64,000 nucleotides of DNA from Saccharomyces uvarum (lineage: Eukaryota > Ascomycota > Saccharomycetes > Saccharomycetales > Saccharomycetaceae). The position numbers were made by a program, and so were the translations under genes. Positions 61,907 to 64,000 of this stretch are shown here, one piece after another; positions within the stretch are counted from its first letter, which is position 1; each line of letters starts with the position of its first letter. The notes below the pieces were generated by a model. The model made no database searches. It had not been told where the DNA came from and saw only the letters and a list, made by a program, of their open reading frames with translations. The stretch lies in the NCBI GenBank assembly GCA_947243795.1, contig OX365934.1, positions 976,538-1,040,537 of the forward strand. Reading direction: 5' to 3'.

Positions 61907-62060
61907 GGTCACATGACTGTCACATGATCAGGTCGGAACGCGCTGCCCGAGAAAAAGCGTTCAGCCGCGCTCGAAGCCACGTCAGCTAGGCGGCTAAGTA
62001 AATGGTATTAAGAAAGAGGCTATAAGATGAGCAAACGTAGACCCGCTGTTGGTGAAGGCC
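61907..62060 (+). repeat. Subtelomeric repeat, copy 2 (putative X-core)
   Basis: Second copy of 59134-59288 in the same orientation. It carries the same paired GTCACATGA units (61908-61916 and 61919-61927), the GGTCGGAACGCGCTGC block and the GCTATAAGATGAG and GGTGAAGGCC blocks. It is directly followed by the telomere-proximal array, the position an X-core element has on S. cerevisiae chromosome ends. No perfect ARS consensus or Abf1 site was found by eye within it. Confidence 0.65.
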
Positions 62061-63985
62061 GTATTTATGTAATTGAAGCGTGAAAGAGTGGCAGTTTATG
62101 GAGTATTATTTGTATGGAGTTATTGAATGGGTGATATTATTTGAGATCCATAGATAATGCGGAATTCTAGATTGTAGCATCCGTGTGAGTATGCAGTTTT
62201 AATTTTTCATAATATGGTGTATGTTATGGTATTATGGTGGTATCAGTGGGGTTGCGTTATATATGGTATGGTATGTCATGAAAGTTTGATATTGTATTTA
62301 GCGTCCGTATGAGTATGTGGTGGTATTATCATATATATAAAAAGAGTGATGGTATATATGATATTGTATTGGAATTGTTGAAGCATGTCTTTGTAAATAG
62401 AAATGTTATAGGCCATATTAGTATTGAACTCTCATATGTATTTCTGTTGCTCTCTTATTCTATACATGATCTAGAATAGCGATACTGATTTTCCAGAAGT
62501 ATCGTTATATATGGAATCTTGTACTATGTATAACATTCTTGTTTCTAGGGTTCGTATATGACACATATACGACACATATTCCCAAAAAGGAAATATTACT
62601 AATCGGGAAGATAGAGACTTATCGCACTATCATTCAACAGGAATAAGTGGTGGTAGTTATATATGGTATGGGATATGATATTTTCTTGAGATTGATCAGG
62701 ATAATGGTACAATATTCTATTGAAAGTGGTTAGGGTGAATTATGGAATGAATAGAGGGATGGTATGATGTATCAAATTATGTGGTGGTAGGGTGTAGTGA
62801 AGGGATATGATATTCGATGGTGTGGGCGCAAATATGAGAATATTGAGATGTTTAGAGCGGATATATGATGTAGAGTATCGTATTTAGTGGGGGCAGAGTT
62901 TGGTGGCCGGACGATGGTTTAAATGTGAAAATGTCCAGGGTGTTAAGTGCTGAGGTTCGTGCCGTATATGGTGATAATGTGGTGGTATGGCAGAGAAAGA
63001 GCAGGGAAAGAGCGATGAGAGATTGTTAGGTGGTATTTGAGGTGGAGTGAGGTAGTTTAGGTATATAAATGATAGTTGGAGTGGGGCTAAGAAATAATGA
63101 TTTATAGTTGGGTATGTATATTGGGTAAAAGGGTAGAAATTGTGAGAAAATATAAAAATATAGAATGTGAGAGTGGGAAGTTTAAGAATTATAGTGGGTT
63201 TGTATGTAGTGAGTATTATATTTAGCGTCCGTGTGAGTATGTGGTGGTATTATAATATGGTATTGAGGGTATTGTAGAATGGTATATGGTATAATGTGTA
63301 GGTATTAGGATATAGAGAGAATATATGGTACATAGTATGATAGTATGGGGGAGTAATGGAGAGTGATGATAAGTTGATAGTAGATGGGTATTGAGTTATG
63401 ATATGTGATGGTATTATATTTTAGCGTCCGTAGGAGTGCGCGTATCAATTATAGTAGAAGTAGTCAGGATAATATAGTATGTCGATATTATGAAGAGAGT
63501 GGTGGTGTGGTATGGTATTATTATATGGAGGGGTGTGGTGTTTAGGATTATTTGTTTAGGATTCGATATGTATGTTAGCGTCCGTATGAGTATGTGGTGG
63601 TATATGATATATAGGGAGTGATAAGATGGTATATATGGAGAGAGACGATATTATGATATATGGTATGGGATATGGAGAGTGGTTAGGGTGAATTATGGAG
63701 GAGTGTGGTGTTTACGTTGATTTGTTTACGTTTGGATATGTATATTTCGATGTATTTATTTGTTTACGTTTGGACGGTTGGAGAGTAGTGGTTAGGGTAG
63801 TGGGATATGGTATTACATTTAGCGTCCGTATGAGGATGTGGTGGTATATGATATTGAAGTATGGTATATGGTGTTGAGAATAGTGGTGGAAGGTAGATGG
63901 GTGATATATAATGCATGGTATATGATATTGTGGAGGGGTGTGGTGTATATGTTTGTGTGTTTAGGTTGATTTGTTTAGGTTGATT
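62061..63985 (+). repeat. Telomere-proximal X-element/STR-like array
   Basis: About 1.9 kb of G/T-rich, C-poor + strand DNA with many ATATGGTATGG-like words and no gene. A TAGC(G/A)TCCGT motif occurs at 62175, 62299, 63223, 63422, 63576 and 63820, usually followed by GAGTATGTGGTGGTAT. Its complement, ACGGACGCTA, resembles the CGGATGCTA words I recall from S. cerevisiae subtelomeres. TTAGGG (Tbf1-type) sites lie at 62730-62735, 63683-63688 and 63792-63797. GAGGGGTGTGGTGT-like words recur near 63528, 63699 and 63932. No Y' element is present. Confidence 0.7.
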
Positions 63986-64000
63986 TGTGTGGGTGTGTGG
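63986..64000 (+). repeat. Possible start of TG1-3 telomere repeat
   Basis: The last 15 bases (TGTGTGGGTGTGTGG) fit irregular TG1-3 telomeric DNA with the G-rich strand running toward the chromosome end. The stretch is too short to be sure; similar GT-rich words occur earlier in the array. Confidence 0.5.

Noticed and set aside
62175-63830. CRISPR-like array of regularly spaced repeats
   Set aside because: Copies are short, irregularly spaced and imperfect, and the window is plainly eukaryotic; they are subtelomeric repeats.
62061-64000. Y' element or helicase fragment at the chromosome end
   Set aside because: No long open frame or helicase motif occurs beyond the KHS1-like relic; this is an X-only type end.
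1-64000. tRNA, rRNA or snoRNA genes
   Set aside because: Read by eye on both strands for box B (GGTTCGANNCC) and found no candidate with a matching box A; none is expected in this part of S. cerevisiae VII-R either.

Overview
The window is the right end of a budding-yeast chromosome: the distal right arm of a chromosome VII equivalent in the genus Saccharomyces. Gene order from 175 to 47,490 is that of S. cerevisiae VII-R from SAY1 (YGR263C) to BIO2 (YGR286C), with no gene missing. Compared from memory with the S. cerevisiae proteins, most lengths agree within a few residues, but there are many substitutions and small indels (YTA7 about 1396 aa, HUA1 194, CAB4 297, CWC22 582). I therefore read this as a Saccharomyces species other than S. 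cerevisiae, probably one of the more diverged ones. I cannot name the species without an alignment.

Core region (1-47.5 kb): SAY1(-), MES1(-), YGR266W(+), FOL2(-), HUA1(-), YTA7(+), SLH1(+), EFG1(-), YGR273C(-), TAF1(-), RTT102(+), RNH70/REX1(-), CAB4(-), CWC22(+), SCW4(-), PXR1(-), YOR1(+), BGL2(-), YGR283C(-), ERV29(-), ZUO1(-), BIO2(-). These are housekeeping genes: tRNA charging, folate, pantothenate/CoA and biotin synthesis, transcription and chromatin (TAF1, YTA7, RTT102), ribosome biogenesis and quality control (EFG1, PXR1, RNH70, SLH1, ZUO1), splicing (CWC22), cell wall (SCW4, BGL2), secretion (ERV29) and drug export (YOR1). No introns, tRNA genes or full-length transposons were seen.

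Subtelomere (47.5-64 kb): synteny with the S. cerevisiae reference stops after BIO2. Instead of the MAL/IMA cluster there is a gene-poor 2.3 kb stretch, then a PAU seripauperin gene, an ALR-family Mg2+ transporter, an intact SAM4 and, upstream of it in the same orientation, a SAM3 pseudogene with four lesions. These families lie on different chromosome ends in S. cerevisiae. Beyond SAM3 comes a mosaic: a ~155 bp element, two decayed delta-type Ty LTRs, a frameshifted KHS1-like killer-toxin candidate, a second copy of the ~155 bp element, and a G/T-rich array. The array carries six copies of a TAGC(G/A)TCCGT motif and TTAGGG (Tbf1-type) sites and resembles an X-element/STR array. The last ~15 bases look like the start of TG1-3 telomere repeat.

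No previously undescribed system is evident. The points most worth following up are the composite chromosome end, the orphaned SAM4 beside a dead transporter, and the killer-toxin relic between two copies of a putative X-core element.
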